Shown here: piece after piece, positions 25,981-34,371 of the stretch
How the letters are laid out: each line of letters begins with the position of its first letter
Position numbering within the stretch: the first letter of the stretch is position 1
Assembly (NCBI RefSeq): GCF_014655595.1
Contig: NZ_BNBL01000009.1
Span: forward strand, 248,001-312,000
Origin: Streptomyces griseocarneus
GTDB lineage: Bacteria; Actinomycetota; Actinomycetes; Streptomycetales; Streptomycetaceae
Length of the DNA: 64,000 bases
Direction: 5' to 3'
Made by a program: the position numbers and the translations under genes
Notes under the pieces: generated by a model
The model's database searches: none
Told to the model about the DNA's origin: nothing
Seen by the model: the letters and a program-made list of their open reading frames with translations, nothing else

Positions 25981-26346
25981 TCAGACGGCGAGCGCCTGGG
26001 CGCGGCGCTTCACCTCCGTGCCGCGATTCTCGCGCAGCGCCTGCGCGGGGGTGCCGGGCAGGGTCGGGTCGGGGGTGAAGAGCCACTCCAGCATTTCCTC
26101 GTCGCTGAAGCCGTCGTCCCGCAGCAGCGTCAAGGTCCCGGCCAGGCCCTTGACCACCTTGCCCTCGCCGATGAAGTCGGCGGGCACCATGAGCACTCGG
26201 TTCTCGCCACGGCGTACGGCGATCAGCTGGCCCTCCTTGACCAGCTGCCGGACGCGCGTCACCTCGACATCGAGCTTTTCGGCGATGTCGGGGAGGTTGA
26301 GCCAGGCGGGGACGAGAGCATCGATCTTTGCGTCAATCTCGGTCAC
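25981..26346 (-). CDS. Rv2175c-like winged-helix DNA-binding protein
   Basis: Small actinobacterial DNA-binding protein, 121 residues from the GTG at 26346. The N-terminal half resembles a winged helix-turn-helix (WLNLPDIAEKLDVEVTRVRQLVKEGQLIAVRRGENRVLMVPADF); the C-terminal half (residues 65-105) carries the conserved LAGTLTLLRDDGFSDEEMLEWLFTPDPTLPGTP of the Rv2175c family. In M. tuberculosis the homologue is phosphorylated by the neighbouring kinase PknL; here a kinase of that type lies at 30220, separated by thiamine genes. DNA target unknown. It lies 92 bases after the stop of the reductase gene, same strand. Confidence 0.9.
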   Translation of the reverse strand: MTEIDAKIDALVPAWLNLPDIAEKLDVEVTRVRQLVKEGQLIAVRRGENRVLMVPADFIGEGKVVKGLAGTLTLLRDDGFSDEEMLEWLFTPDPTLPGTPAQALRENRGTEVKRRAQALAV

Positions 26347-26438
26347 GGGGACAAGCCTGCCATCCTGGACTGACAGTCGGTAGCCGGGTTGACCCGAGCC
26401 GGTCCCGGAACCGGCCCCGAGGTCACCCCACCGGCCCC

Positions 26439-27665
26439 TCAGAGCACCGCGGACTTCAGCGGGACGGACGCGTCGGCGGCCTTCGACCGGTCCAGCACCG
26501 CCCCCTGCTCGATGAGCTTGCGGCCCTGCGCCAGGTCGCGCGGGCGCCCGACGGCCAGCAGCGCCACCAGGACGCCCGAGCGCAGCCAGCACACCGACCA
26601 GGCGGCGCCGGCCGGGTCGCCGCGCCAGACGAGCTCGTCGGCGCGCGCGTGGTGCCCGGCGTACTGCACGAACCGCCCGAACTGCTCGGACCAGAAGTAC
26701 GGCACCGGGTCGTACACCGGCCCCTCGGCCGGGCCGTGGACGATGTTCCCCGCGACGGTCCGGGGGCCCTGCAGGGCGTTGTCCCAGTGGTGGACCAGCA
26801 GCCGCTCGCCGTAGCGGGCGGAGGGGAAGGACGCGCAGTCGCCGACCGCGTAGACGTCCGGCAGCGAGGTGCGCAGCCGGTCGTCCGTGGCGACGGAACG
26901 GTCCTCGGCGAGCTCGATGCCGGAGCCGGCCAGCCAGGCCGTGGCGGGCCGGGCCCCGATGCCGACGACCACCGCACCGGCCGGCAGGCGGCTGCCGTCG
27001 TCGAGGACGACCGCGCCCTCCTCCACCGCCGCCACCCGGGCGCCGGTCACCAGGCGGGCTCCGCTGTGGGCGTACCACTCGGCCATGTGGGCGGCGACCT
27101 CGGGCGGCATGGCGCCCGCCAGCGGCCGGTCCGCGGCCTCGACCACGGTCACCCGGCATCCCGCCTCGAGCGCGGCGGTCGCGAACTCGGCGCCGATCCA
27201 GCCGGCCCCGACCGCGACGACGTCGTGCTGGGCGGCGAGCACCGGGCGCAGCCCCTCGACGTCGTCGAGGGTGCGCAGGACGTGGACGCCGGGCGCGCCG
27301 GCGCCGCCGGGCAGGGTGATGGGCTCGGCGCCGGTGGCGACGACCAGCACGTCGTAGGGCACCGGACCCCGGTCGGTCTCCAGGACGTGCTCGTCGGCGC
27401 GCAGGCCGGTGGCCTCCCGGCCGAGCTCGAGGTCGATGCCGAGCGAGCCGAAGTCCACCTCGAAGGCGGATCCCTCGGCCTTGCCGAGGAGGACGGCCTT
27501 GGACAGCGGGGGGCGGTCGTAGGGCGGGTGGGGCTCGGCGCCCAGCAGGGAGATCGCGCCCTTCCAGCCCTGCTCGCGCAGGGCGACGGCGGTCTGCACG
27601 CCGGCCATGCCCGCGCCGACGATGACGACGCGCCGGTCACTGGAGGTGTTCGTCTGCTCGCTCAC
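26439..27665 (-). CDS. Ferredoxin-reductase-type NAD(P)/FAD oxidoreductase
   Basis: Two-dinucleotide-binding flavoprotein of the rubredoxin/ferredoxin reductase type, 408 residues. Motifs in order: FAD site VVIVGAGMAGVQTAVAL (near residue 12), PYDRPPLSK, VVATGAEP, NAD(P) site VVAVGAGWIGAEFATA (about 145), and the second FAD site VYAVGDCASFPS. No ferredoxin or P450 partner gene is adjacent. The GTG at 27665 is chosen: TACAGT (27678-27673) ends seven bases before it, arguing for a leaderless transcript, and the frame upstream of it would overlap that box. It is divergent from the thi operon. Confidence 0.9.
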   Translation of the reverse strand: MSEQTNTSSDRRVVIVGAGMAGVQTAVALREQGWKGAISLLGAEPHPPYDRPPLSKAVLLGKAEGSAFEVDFGSLGIDLELGREATGLRADEHVLETDRGPVPYDVLVVATGAEPITLPGGAGAPGVHVLRTLDDVEGLRPVLAAQHDVVAVGAGWIGAEFATAALEAGCRVTVVEAADRPLAGAMPPEVAAHMAEWYAHSGARLVTGARVAAVEEGAVVLDDGSRLPAGAVVVGIGARPATAWLAGSGIELAEDRSVATDDRLRTSLPDVYAVGDCASFPSARYGERLLVHHWDNALQGPRTVAGNIVHGPAEGPVYDPVPYFWSEQFGRFVQYAGHHARADELVWRGDPAGAAWSVCWLRSGVLVALLAVGRPRDLAQGRKLIEQGAVLDRSKAADASVPLKSAVL

Positions 27666-27804
27666 CCGATCAACTGTAGGGCGGCGACCTGCGTCCGTCG
27701 GGGCAACCGGTGACGAGACCTCTGACACAGCGTCACGATGTTTGGGGGGCCGATCGCCACGAACTACGCGTGGGCCGCCCTTCCGGCCCCTCCTCGGCGC
27801 GTAC

Positions 27805-27810
27805 TACTGT
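27805..27810 (+). promoter_or_regulatory. -10 box of the thiOSG operon
   Basis: TACTGT lies 14 bases before the first recognisable base of the TPP aptamer, at the right place to start the riboswitch RNA. No good -35 is seen. Confidence 0.45.
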
Positions 27811-27824
27811 GGCCGCTGCAAGCA

Positions 27825-27916
27825 CTCGCGGGAGCCCGGACGCACCGGGCTGAGAGGGAGGCTGGACGGCCTCCGACCGTACGAACCTGATCCGGGTCAT
27901 GCCGGCGAAGGGAGGG
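27825..27916 (+). ncRNA. TPP (THI-element) riboswitch
   Basis: The conserved thi-box parts are readable in order: GGGCTGAGAGGGA (the pyrimidine-sensing arm, 27847-27859) and, after a short variable P3 stem, ACCTGATCCGGGTCATGCC (27886-27904) followed by GGCGAAGGGAGG. The thiO ribosome site GGGAGGGG is the 3' end of this element, so control is probably by hiding the ribosome site when thiamine pyrophosphate is bound. Confidence 0.93.
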
Positions 27917-27927
27917 GCTGGAAGCCC

Positions 27928-29091
27928 ATGCACGCGCGGCACACCTGTGACGTTCTGGTCATCGGCGGCGGCGTCATCGGCCTGGTCACGGCCTGGCGCG
28001 CCGCCCAGCGCGGGCTGCGCGTGGCGGTCGCCGACCCGGCGCCCGGCCGGGGCGCGGCCCAGGTGGCGGCCGGGATGCTGGCCGCCGTCACCGAACTGCA
28101 CTACGGCGAGCAGACCCTGCTCGCCCTCAACCTCGCCTCCGCCCGGCGCTATCCGGCGTTCACGGCCGAGCTGGAGGAGGCCAGCGGCGTGGAGACCGGC
28201 TACCGCGCCTGCGGCACGCTCGCCGTCGCCCTCGACGCCGACGACCGGGAGCACCTGCGGGAGCTGCACGACCTGCAGCGGCGCTCCGGCCTGGACTCGC
28301 AGTGGCTGTCCGGGCGCGAATGCCGCCGCCTGGAGCCGATGCTGGCGCCCGGCGTGCGCGGCGGACTGCGGGTGGACGGCGACCACCAGACCGACCCCCG
28401 GCGGCTGTCGCGGGCGCTGCTGACGGCCTGTGAGCGGGCCGGCGTGGTCTTCCACCGCCACGAGGCCGTGCGGGCGCTGCTCGCCGGCGACCGCGCGGCC
28501 GGCGCCGAACTCGCCGACGGCACCCGCCTGGCCGCCGGCCAGACCGTACTGGCGGCGGGCAGCCTCAGCGGCCGCCTGGCGGGGCTGCCCGAGGAGGTGC
28601 TGCCCCCGGTCCGCCCGGTCAAGGGCCAGGTGCTGCGGCTGCGCGTCCCGGACGCCTACCGGCCCTTCCTCTCCCGCACCGTACGGGCGGTGGTGCGCGG
28701 CGGCCCGGTGTACCTGGTGCCGCGCGAGAACGGCGAGCTGGTCGTCGGCGCCACCAGCGAGGAGCTCGGCTGGGACACCACCGTCACCGCCGGCGGCGTC
28801 TACGAGCTGCTGCGCGACGCCCACGAGCTCGTGCCCGGCATCACCGAGCTGCCGCTGGTGGAGACCCTCGCGGGGCTGCGGCCCGGCTCGCCCGACAACG
28901 CCCCGCTGCTCGGCCCGACCGCCCTGCCGGGGCTGCTCGTGGCCACGGGGCACCACCGCAACGGCGTGCTGCTCACCCCGGTCACCGGCGACGTGATGGC
29001 CGAGGTGCTGACCACCGGGCGGCTGCCCGAGGAGGCCCGCCCCTTCTCCCCCCGACGCTTCGTCCCCGCACTTCAGGAGCAGCCCGCATGA
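27928..29091 (+). CDS. thiO: ThiO, glycine oxidase
   Basis: FAD enzyme oxidising glycine to the imine (dehydroglycine) used to build the thiazole ring of thiamine. It has 387 residues. Visible: dinucleotide site DVLVIGGGVIGLVTAWRAA (about residues 8-26), VAAGMLAAVTE substrate-side motif, VRPVKGQVLRLR, and the C-terminal FAD contact TGHHRNGVLLTP. The ATG at 27928 lies just after the TPP aptamer and its GGGAGGGG. The stop overlaps thiS by four bases, so thiO-thiS-thiG form one riboswitch-controlled message. Confidence 0.95.
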   Translation: MHARHTCDVLVIGGGVIGLVTAWRAAQRGLRVAVADPAPGRGAAQVAAGMLAAVTELHYGEQTLLALNLASARRYPAFTAELEEASGVETGYRACGTLAVALDADDREHLRELHDLQRRSGLDSQWLSGRECRRLEPMLAPGVRGGLRVDGDHQTDPRRLSRALLTACERAGVVFHRHEAVRALLAGDRAAGAELADGTRLAAGQTVLAAGSLSGRLAGLPEEVLPPVRPVKGQVLRLRVPDAYRPFLSRTVRAVVRGGPVYLVPRENGELVVGATSEELGWDTTVTAGGVYELLRDAHELVPGITELPLVETLAGLRPGSPDNAPLLGPTALPGLLVATGHHRNGVLLTPVTGDVMAEVLTTGRLPEEARPFSPRRFVPALQEQPA

Positions 29092-29312
29092 CCGGCAGCG
29101 ACGTCACCACCCACACCATCAGCGTCAACGGCGAGCACCGCGACGTCCCCGCCGGGACGACCCTCGACGGGCTCGTGGCGAGTCTCACCACCGCGCACGG
29201 CGGAGTCGCCGCGGCGGTCAACGAGGCCGTCGTCCCCCGCGGCCGGTGGCCGCACACCCCGCTCGCCGCCGGCGACCGGGTCGAGGTCCTCACCGCGGTC
29301 CAGGGAGGCTGA
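29088..29312 (+). CDS. thiS: ThiS, sulfur-carrier protein
   Basis: Ubiquitin-like carrier whose C-terminal Gly-Gly is adenylated and thiocarboxylated to donate sulfur to the thiazole ring. It has 74 residues ending VQGG, with the typical core TISVNGEHRDVPAGTTLDGL and a late VEVLTAVQGG. Its ATG overlaps the thiO stop (ATGA) and it ends 9 bases before thiG. No thiF-like adenylyltransferase is in the window. Confidence 0.95.
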   Translation: MTGSDVTTHTISVNGEHRDVPAGTTLDGLVASLTTAHGGVAAAVNEAVVPRGRWPHTPLAAGDRVEVLTAVQGG

Positions 29313-29321
29313 TCAGCACAG

Positions 29322-30116
29322 ATGGCCGACGACCTGCTCACCATCGCGGACACCCCCTTCACCTCCCGGCTGATCATGGGCACGGGCGGCGCCCCCAGCC
29401 TCGACGTGCTCGAGCGCGCCCTGATCGCCTCCGGCACCGAGCTGACGACGGTCGCCATGCGCCGCCTCGACGCGACCGTGCGCGGCTCCGTGCTCTCGGT
29501 CCTGGAGAAGCACGGCATCCGGGTGCTGCCGAACACCGCGGGCTGCTTCACCGCCGGCGAGGCGGTCCTCACCGCCCGGCTGGCCCGTGAGGCGCTCGGC
29601 ACGGACTGGGTCAAGCTCGAGGTGATCGCCGACGAGCGCACCCTGCTGCCCGACCCGATCGAGCTGCTGGACGCCGCCGAGATCCTCGTCGACGACGGCT
29701 TCACCGTGCTGCCGTACACCAACGACGACCCGGTCCTGGCCCGCAAGCTCGAGGACGTGGGCTGCGCGGCCATCATGCCGCTGGGCGCGCCCATCGGCTC
29801 GGGCCTGGGCATCCGCAATCCGCACAACTTCCAGCTGATCACCGAGCGGGCGGGGGTGCCGGTGATCCTGGACGCCGGCGCGGGCACCGCCTCGGACGCC
29901 GCGCTCGCCATGGAGCTGGGCTGCGCGGCGGTGATGCTGGCCTCGGCCGTCACCCGCGCGCAGGAGCCGGTGCTGATGGCGGAGGCGATGCGGCACGCGG
30001 TGGAGGCCGGGCGGCTGGCCCACCGGGCCGGGCGGATCCCCCGCCGCCACTTCGCCGAGGCCTCGTCTCCCACGGAGGGTCTGGCCGCGTTGGACCCGGA
30101 GCGGCCGGCGTTCTGA
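29322..30116 (+). CDS. thiG: ThiG, thiazole synthase
   Basis: Forms the thiazole phosphate from deoxyxylulose phosphate, dehydroglycine (from ThiO) and the ThiS thiocarboxylate. It has 264 residues, normal length. Family motifs: FTSRLIMGTGG, NTAGCFTAGEAV, the Schiff-base Lys in DWVKLEVI, LPYTNDDPVLARKL, AAIMPLGAPIGSGLG and VILDAGAGTASDAA. It is the third gene of the thiOSG operon; about 100 bases then separate it from the kinase gene, which seems to have its own promoter. Confidence 0.97.
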   Translation: MADDLLTIADTPFTSRLIMGTGGAPSLDVLERALIASGTELTTVAMRRLDATVRGSVLSVLEKHGIRVLPNTAGCFTAGEAVLTARLAREALGTDWVKLEVIADERTLLPDPIELLDAAEILVDDGFTVLPYTNDDPVLARKLEDVGCAAIMPLGAPIGSGLGIRNPHNFQLITERAGVPVILDAGAGTASDAALAMELGCAAVMLASAVTRAQEPVLMAEAMRHAVEAGRLAHRAGRIPRRHFAEASSPTEGLAALDPERPAF

Positions 30117-30219
30117 GAAGCCTTCCGACCAGCCGTTCCTGTCACTGTTCGGCTATAGAAGACGTGAGCGGGGCGCGCGCCGTCCGGGCCGCGCCTCACG
30201 ACTCGTAGACTCGTGTGCC

Positions 30220-32169
30220 GTGGATACGACCCTGCCGGACCCTCTCGTCGATCACCTGCTCGACGGCCGTTACCGCGTCGAGGCGCGGGTCGCCGTGGGC
30301 GGCATGGCCACGGTCTACCGGGCCCTGGACACCCGGCTCGACCGGGTGCTCGCGCTCAAGGTGATGCACCCCTCCCTCGCCGCCGACCGGGCCTTCGTGG
30401 ACCGCTTCATCCGCGAGGCCAAGTCCGTGGCCCGGCTCGACCACGCCAACGTGGTGAGCGTCTTCGACCAGGGGACGGACGGCCCGTACGTCTACCTCGC
30501 GATGGAGTACGTCGCCGGCTGCACGCTGCGCGACGTGCTGCGCGACCGCGGGGCCCTGCGTCCGCGCGCCGCGCTCGACATCGCCGAGCCGATCCTGGCC
30601 GCGCTGGGCGCGGCCCACGTCGCGGGGCTGGTGCACCGCGACATGAAGCCGGAGAACGTCCTCATCGGCGACGACGGCCGGGTCAAGGTCGCCGACTTCG
30701 GTCTCGTCCGGGCGGTGGACACCAACACCACCGCCAGCACCGGCTCGGTGCTGGGCACGGTCTCCTACCTCGCCCCCGAGCAGATCGAGTACGGCACGGC
30801 CGACACCCGGGCCGACGTCTACGCCTGCGGCGTCGTCCTCTACGAGATGCTCACCAGCGCCAAGCCGCACACCGGCGGCACCGCCGCCCAGGTCCTCTAC
30901 CAGCACCTCCACGAGGACGTGCCGCCGCCGTCCGCCGCGGTGCCCGGCCTCGCGCCGGCACTGGACGCGCTGGTGGCCGCCGCCACCGCCCGGGACGCCG
31001 CACTGCGCCCGGCCGACGCGGTCGAGCTGCTGGCGATGCTCCGCGAGGCCCGCGCCGCGCTGACCGACGAGCAGCTGGACGCCGAGCCGCCGGGCGCCGC
31101 GCCCGCCGACCGGGCCGTGGGCTCCGAGGACCGTACGAGCGTGATCCCGCGCGTGGTCGTGCCCGCGCAGGGCGAGGACGACGGCCTCCACCACACCACC
31201 CGGCTGGAGCTCCCCGTGCCCGCCCCCGCGCCGCCGGTCCAGGCCCCGCCGCCCGGGCCGCGGGGAGCCGCGCGGCGGCTGCCGCCGCGCCGCTGGATCA
31301 TCGCCGCGCTGGGCGCCCTGCTGGCCGTGCTGGCCGGCACGGGCGTCTGGTACATCAACTCCGGGCAGTTCACGTCCGTACCCGGCGTCCTGGACCTCAC
31401 GCAGGCCGAGGCGGAGAAGAAGCTGGACGCGGCCGGGCTCGGGGTGCGCACCGAGCAGACGTTCAGCGACACCGTCGAGCGCGGGCACGTCGTGGCCACC
31501 GATCCCAAGCCGGGCGAGCGCATCCGCAACACCGGCAAGGTGACGCTGACCGTCTCGCGCGGCCCGCAGAAGGCCGAGGTGCCCAATGTCGTCGGCATGC
31601 CGCTGGACCAGGCGCGGAAGAAGATCGAGGGCCAGGGGCTGACGGTCGGCGAGACGAGCAAGCAGTTCAGCGACGAGACGCCCAAGGGCTCGGTGCTGGC
31701 CACGGACCCCAAGCCGGGCGCGCAGCTCAGGCCGGACTCGGCGGTGGCGCTCGTCGTCAGCCAGGGCCGGCAGATCAGCGTGCCGGACGTCACCGGGCAG
31801 TCCGCGGCGGCGGCCACCTCGGCGCTGCGCGACGCCGGCCTGCAGGTCAAGATCTCGGACGACCAGGTCTACTCCGACCGGCCCCAGGGCGCCGTGGCCC
31901 AGCAGTCCCCCGCCAAGGGGGCGCAGGCCGCCGAGGGCGACACCGTGACCGTCACGCTCTCCAAGGGCAAGGAGATGATCGCGGTCCCGGACGTCACCGG
32001 AAAGAGTGAGGCGGTGGCCCGGAAGGCCCTGACGGACGCGGGCTTCGCGGTGAAGGTGGAGCGGCCGTTCTTCTTCCCGAAGGACTCCGTCGAGAGCCAG
32101 TCGGTCCGGGGCGGCGAGCGGGCCGCCAAGGGTGACACCGTCGTCATCCGCATGAAGAGCGGCATCTGA
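30220..32169 (+). CDS. PASTA-domain Ser/Thr protein kinase (PknL/PkaF type)
   Basis: Membrane receptor kinase, 649 residues. Kinase domain about 15-275: glycine loop AVGGMATVY, Lys47, catalytic HRDMKPEN with Asp141, DFG at 159-161, APEQ. A Pro-rich linker follows, then one membrane helix at about 359-379 and four extracellular PASTA repeats (about 384-450, 451-518, 519-586, 587-649), which in this family bind peptidoglycan fragments. The first Gly of the nucleotide loop is Ala, as in other PknL-like kinases. The GTG at 30220 has no ribosome site but TAGACT ends eight bases before it (leaderless type). Likely targets are envelope proteins; the Rv2175c-like protein at 25981 is a candidate by homology. 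Confidence 0.95.
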   Translation: MDTTLPDPLVDHLLDGRYRVEARVAVGGMATVYRALDTRLDRVLALKVMHPSLAADRAFVDRFIREAKSVARLDHANVVSVFDQGTDGPYVYLAMEYVAGCTLRDVLRDRGALRPRAALDIAEPILAALGAAHVAGLVHRDMKPENVLIGDDGRVKVADFGLVRAVDTNTTASTGSVLGTVSYLAPEQIEYGTADTRADVYACGVVLYEMLTSAKPHTGGTAAQVLYQHLHEDVPPPSAAVPGLAPALDALVAAATARDAALRPADAVELLAMLREARAALTDEQLDAEPPGAAPADRAVGSEDRTSVIPRVVVPAQGEDDGLHHTTRLELPVPAPAPPVQAPPPGPRGAARRLPPRRWIIAALGALLAVLAGTGVWYINSGQFTSVPGVLDLTQAEAEKKLDAAGLGVRTEQTFSDTVERGHVVATDPKPGERIRNTGKVTLTVSRGPQKAEVPNVVGMPLDQARKKIEGQGLTVGETSKQFSDETPKGSVLATDPKPGAQLRPDSAVALVVSQGRQISVPDVTGQSAAAATSALRDAGLQVKISDDQVYSDRPQGAVAQQSPAKGAQAAEGDTVTVTLSKGKEMIAVPDVTGKSEAVARKALTDAGFAVKVERPFFFPKDSVESQSVRGGERAAKGDTVVIRMKSGI

Positions 32170-32177
32170 ACAGGATC

Positions 32178-33074
32178 ATGAACACCACCAGCACCACCAC
32201 CGGCCTTCCGCCCGGCCCCGCCCGCAACCCCGTGGGCGGCCACATCCCGGTGGCCGGCGGCCTCGCCCGGGTGGGCCTGCCCTACGCCCGCGAGATGGGC
32301 GCCGAGGCCGTACAGGTCTTCGTCGCCAACCCGCGCGGCTGGGCGACCCCGCCCGGCAACCCCCGGCAGGACGAGGAGTTCGCGGCCGCCTGCGCGGACG
32401 GGGGGATCCCGGTCTTCGTGCACGCCCCCTACCTGATCAACTTCGGCTCGCACACCGAGGCGACCGTCGAGCGGTCCGTGGAATCCCTGCGGCACTCGCT
32501 GCGCCGGGGCCGGGAGATCGGGGCGCGCGGCGTCGTGGTCCACACCGGCTCCGCGACCGGCGGCCGGCCCCGCCGCGAGGCCCTGGCCCAGGTCCACGAG
32601 CGGCTGCTGCCGCTGCTGGAGGAGCTCACCCACGACGACGACCCGCGGCTGCTGCTGGAGCCGACGGCCGGTCAGGGCGCCTCGCTGTGCTCCTGGGTGC
32701 ACGACCTCGGCCCGTACTTCGACGCGCTGGAGCACCACCCCCGGCTCGGCGTCTGCCTGGACACCTGCCACGCCTTCGCGGCCGGGCACGACCTGGCCGG
32801 TCCCGGCGGGATGAAGCTGGCCCTCGACGAGCTGGTCGGCGTGGTGGGCGAGGGCCGGCTGGGGCTGATCCACGCCAACGACTCCAAGGACGTCGTCGGC
32901 GCGCACAAGGACCGGCACGAGAACATCGGATCCGGCCACATCGGCGCCGAGCCCTTCGCCGAGCTGTTCGCCCACGCGGCGACGGCCGGCGTGCCGCTGA
33001 CGATCGAGACGCCCGGCGGCAAGGAGGGGCACGCCGCGGACGTGGCGCGGCTCAAGGCCCTGCGCGACGGCTGA
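32178..33074 (+). CDS. nfo: Deoxyribonuclease IV (AP endonuclease family 2)
   Basis: Zinc-dependent AP endonuclease for base excision repair, a TIM barrel of 298 residues. Metal-ligand motifs are all visible: VHAPYLINFGS, VVHTGSATG, LLLEPTAGQG, GVCLDTCHAFAAGHD, LIHANDSKD, HENIGSGHIG and TIETPGG. The start 8 bases after the kinase stop makes co-transcription likely, although the functions are unrelated. It is convergent with the sulfite-oxidase-like gene, 12 bases away. Confidence 0.93.
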   Translation: MNTTSTTTGLPPGPARNPVGGHIPVAGGLARVGLPYAREMGAEAVQVFVANPRGWATPPGNPRQDEEFAAACADGGIPVFVHAPYLINFGSHTEATVERSVESLRHSLRRGREIGARGVVVHTGSATGGRPRREALAQVHERLLPLLEELTHDDDPRLLLEPTAGQGASLCSWVHDLGPYFDALEHHPRLGVCLDTCHAFAAGHDLAGPGGMKLALDELVGVVGEGRLGLIHANDSKDVVGAHKDRHENIGSGHIGAEPFAELFAHAATAGVPLTIETPGGKEGHAADVARLKALRDG

Positions 33075-33086
33075 CGGGCGGACGCC

Positions 33087-33719
33087 CTAGAGCTCCGGGC
33101 CCTCGCCCGGCTTCTCCTGGTAGGAGTAGCGCTGCTCGCTCCAGGGGTCGCCGATGTTGTGGTACCCCCGCTCCTCCCAGAAGCCGCGCCGGTCGGCGGT
33201 CATGTACTCCACGCCGCGCACCCACTTGGGGCCCTTCCAGGCGTAGAGGTGCGGGACGACCAGGCGGACGGGGAAGCCGTGCTCGGCGGTGAGGAGCTCG
33301 CCGTCCTTGTGGGTGGCGAACATGGTCTTCTCGGCCGTGAAGTCGGCGAGCCGCAGATTCGAGCTGAAGCCGTACTCCGCCCACACCATCACGTGCGTGA
33401 CCTCGGGCGCTGGCGGGGCGAGTTCGAGGATCGTACGGGCGGAGACCCCTCCCCATTCCGCGCCGAGCATGCTGTACTTCGTGACGCAGTGCAGGTCCGC
33501 CACCACCGTGGTGTACGGAAGCGCGGAGAACTCCTCGTGGTTCCAGCGGTGCTTGTCGCCGCCCGCCGTGGCGCCGAAGACGCGGAACTCCCAGCGGTCC
33601 GGCTTGAACCTCGGCACCGGGCCGTAGTGCGTCACCGGCCATCCGCGCTGGAGCCGCTGCCCCGGGGGCAGCTGAAGATTCTCCCCTTTGCGGCTTTCGG
33701 TGTTCTTCGAGGGCCCCAT
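33087..33719 (-). CDS. Sulfite-oxidase-like molybdopterin protein
   Basis: Single-domain protein of the oxidoreductase molybdopterin-binding family, 210 residues. The molybdenum-ligand Cys is in VVADLHCVTKYS, and WGGVSARTIL, GYSxNL-like GFSSNLRLADF, GFPVRLVVPHLYAWKGPKWVRGVEYM are typical of the fold. No signal peptide or membrane anchor is evident, so it may act in the cytoplasm; the substrate is unknown. Its promoter region is shared with the divergent bacterioferritin gene. Confidence 0.9.
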   Translation of the reverse strand: MGPSKNTESRKGENLQLPPGQRLQRGWPVTHYGPVPRFKPDRWEFRVFGATAGGDKHRWNHEEFSALPYTTVVADLHCVTKYSMLGAEWGGVSARTILELAPPAPEVTHVMVWAEYGFSSNLRLADFTAEKTMFATHKDGELLTAEHGFPVRLVVPHLYAWKGPKWVRGVEYMTADRRGFWEERGYHNIGDPWSEQRYSYQEKPGEGPEL

Positions 33720-33786
33720 GGCTCAATGGTGTCAGACCTTCGGGGGTGCTGATGACCGGGGGTTGCGTTATCCGGGCAACTCCCAC

Positions 33787-33800
33787 TAAGTGTGCACTTA
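33787..33800. promoter_or_regulatory. Inverted repeat upstream of bacterioferritin
   Basis: TAAGTG and CACTTA flank a two-base centre, 69 bases before the bfr start in the divergent promoter region. The size and symmetry suit a dimeric repressor; it does not match the iron box at 34678, so the binder is unknown. Confidence 0.35.
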
Positions 33801-33868
33801 CTGGACGCCCCCCCGGGGCGGTGCGAGGATGCGCGCAACCTGCCAACTGCTGGGAAGGAGCCTCTGCG

Positions 33869-34357
33869 ATGCAGGGCGACCCCGAGGTCATCGAGTTCCT
33901 CAATGAACAGCTGACTGCCGAGCTGACCGCCATCAATCAGTACTTCCTGCACGCGAAGCTGCAGGAGCACCACGGGTGGACGAAGATCGCGTCGCATACG
34001 CGCGCCGAGTCGTTCGACGAGATGCGGCACGCGGAGACCCTCACCGACCGGATCATCTTCCTGGAGGGGCTGCCCAACTACCAGCGGCTCTTCCACGTCC
34101 GGATCGGCCAGACGATCAGCGAGATGTTCCAGGCCGACCGGCAGGTCGAGGTCGAGGCCATCGACCGCCTGCGGCGCGGCGTGGAGGTCATGCGGGCCAA
34201 GGGCGACATCACCTCGGCCAACATCTTCGAGGCGATCCTCGCCGACGAGGAGGACCACATCGACTACCTGGACACCCAGCTGGAGCTGATCGAGAAGCTC
34301 GGCGAGGCGCTGTACCTCGCGCAGTACATCGAGCAGGAGAACGGCGGGAGCGGCTGA
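33869..34357 (+). CDS. bfr: Bacterioferritin
   Basis: Iron-storage haemoferritin that oxidises and stores iron in a 24-subunit shell. It has 162 residues. All ferroxidase ligands are in place (Glu18, Glu51, His54, Glu94, Glu127, His130), and Met52, the axial haem ligand, is present, so this is a true bacterioferritin rather than a haem-free ferritin. The ATG at 33869 is fixed by GGAAGGAG eight bases upstream; the frame is open further up but lacks coding character. It is convergent with bfd (14 bases between stops), its likely electron donor for iron release. Confidence 0.97.
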   Translation: MQGDPEVIEFLNEQLTAELTAINQYFLHAKLQEHHGWTKIASHTRAESFDEMRHAETLTDRIIFLEGLPNYQRLFHVRIGQTISEMFQADRQVEVEAIDRLRRGVEVMRAKGDITSANIFEAILADEEDHIDYLDTQLELIEKLGEALYLAQYIEQENGGSG

Positions 34358-34371
34358 CCCGCGAGGGCCGG

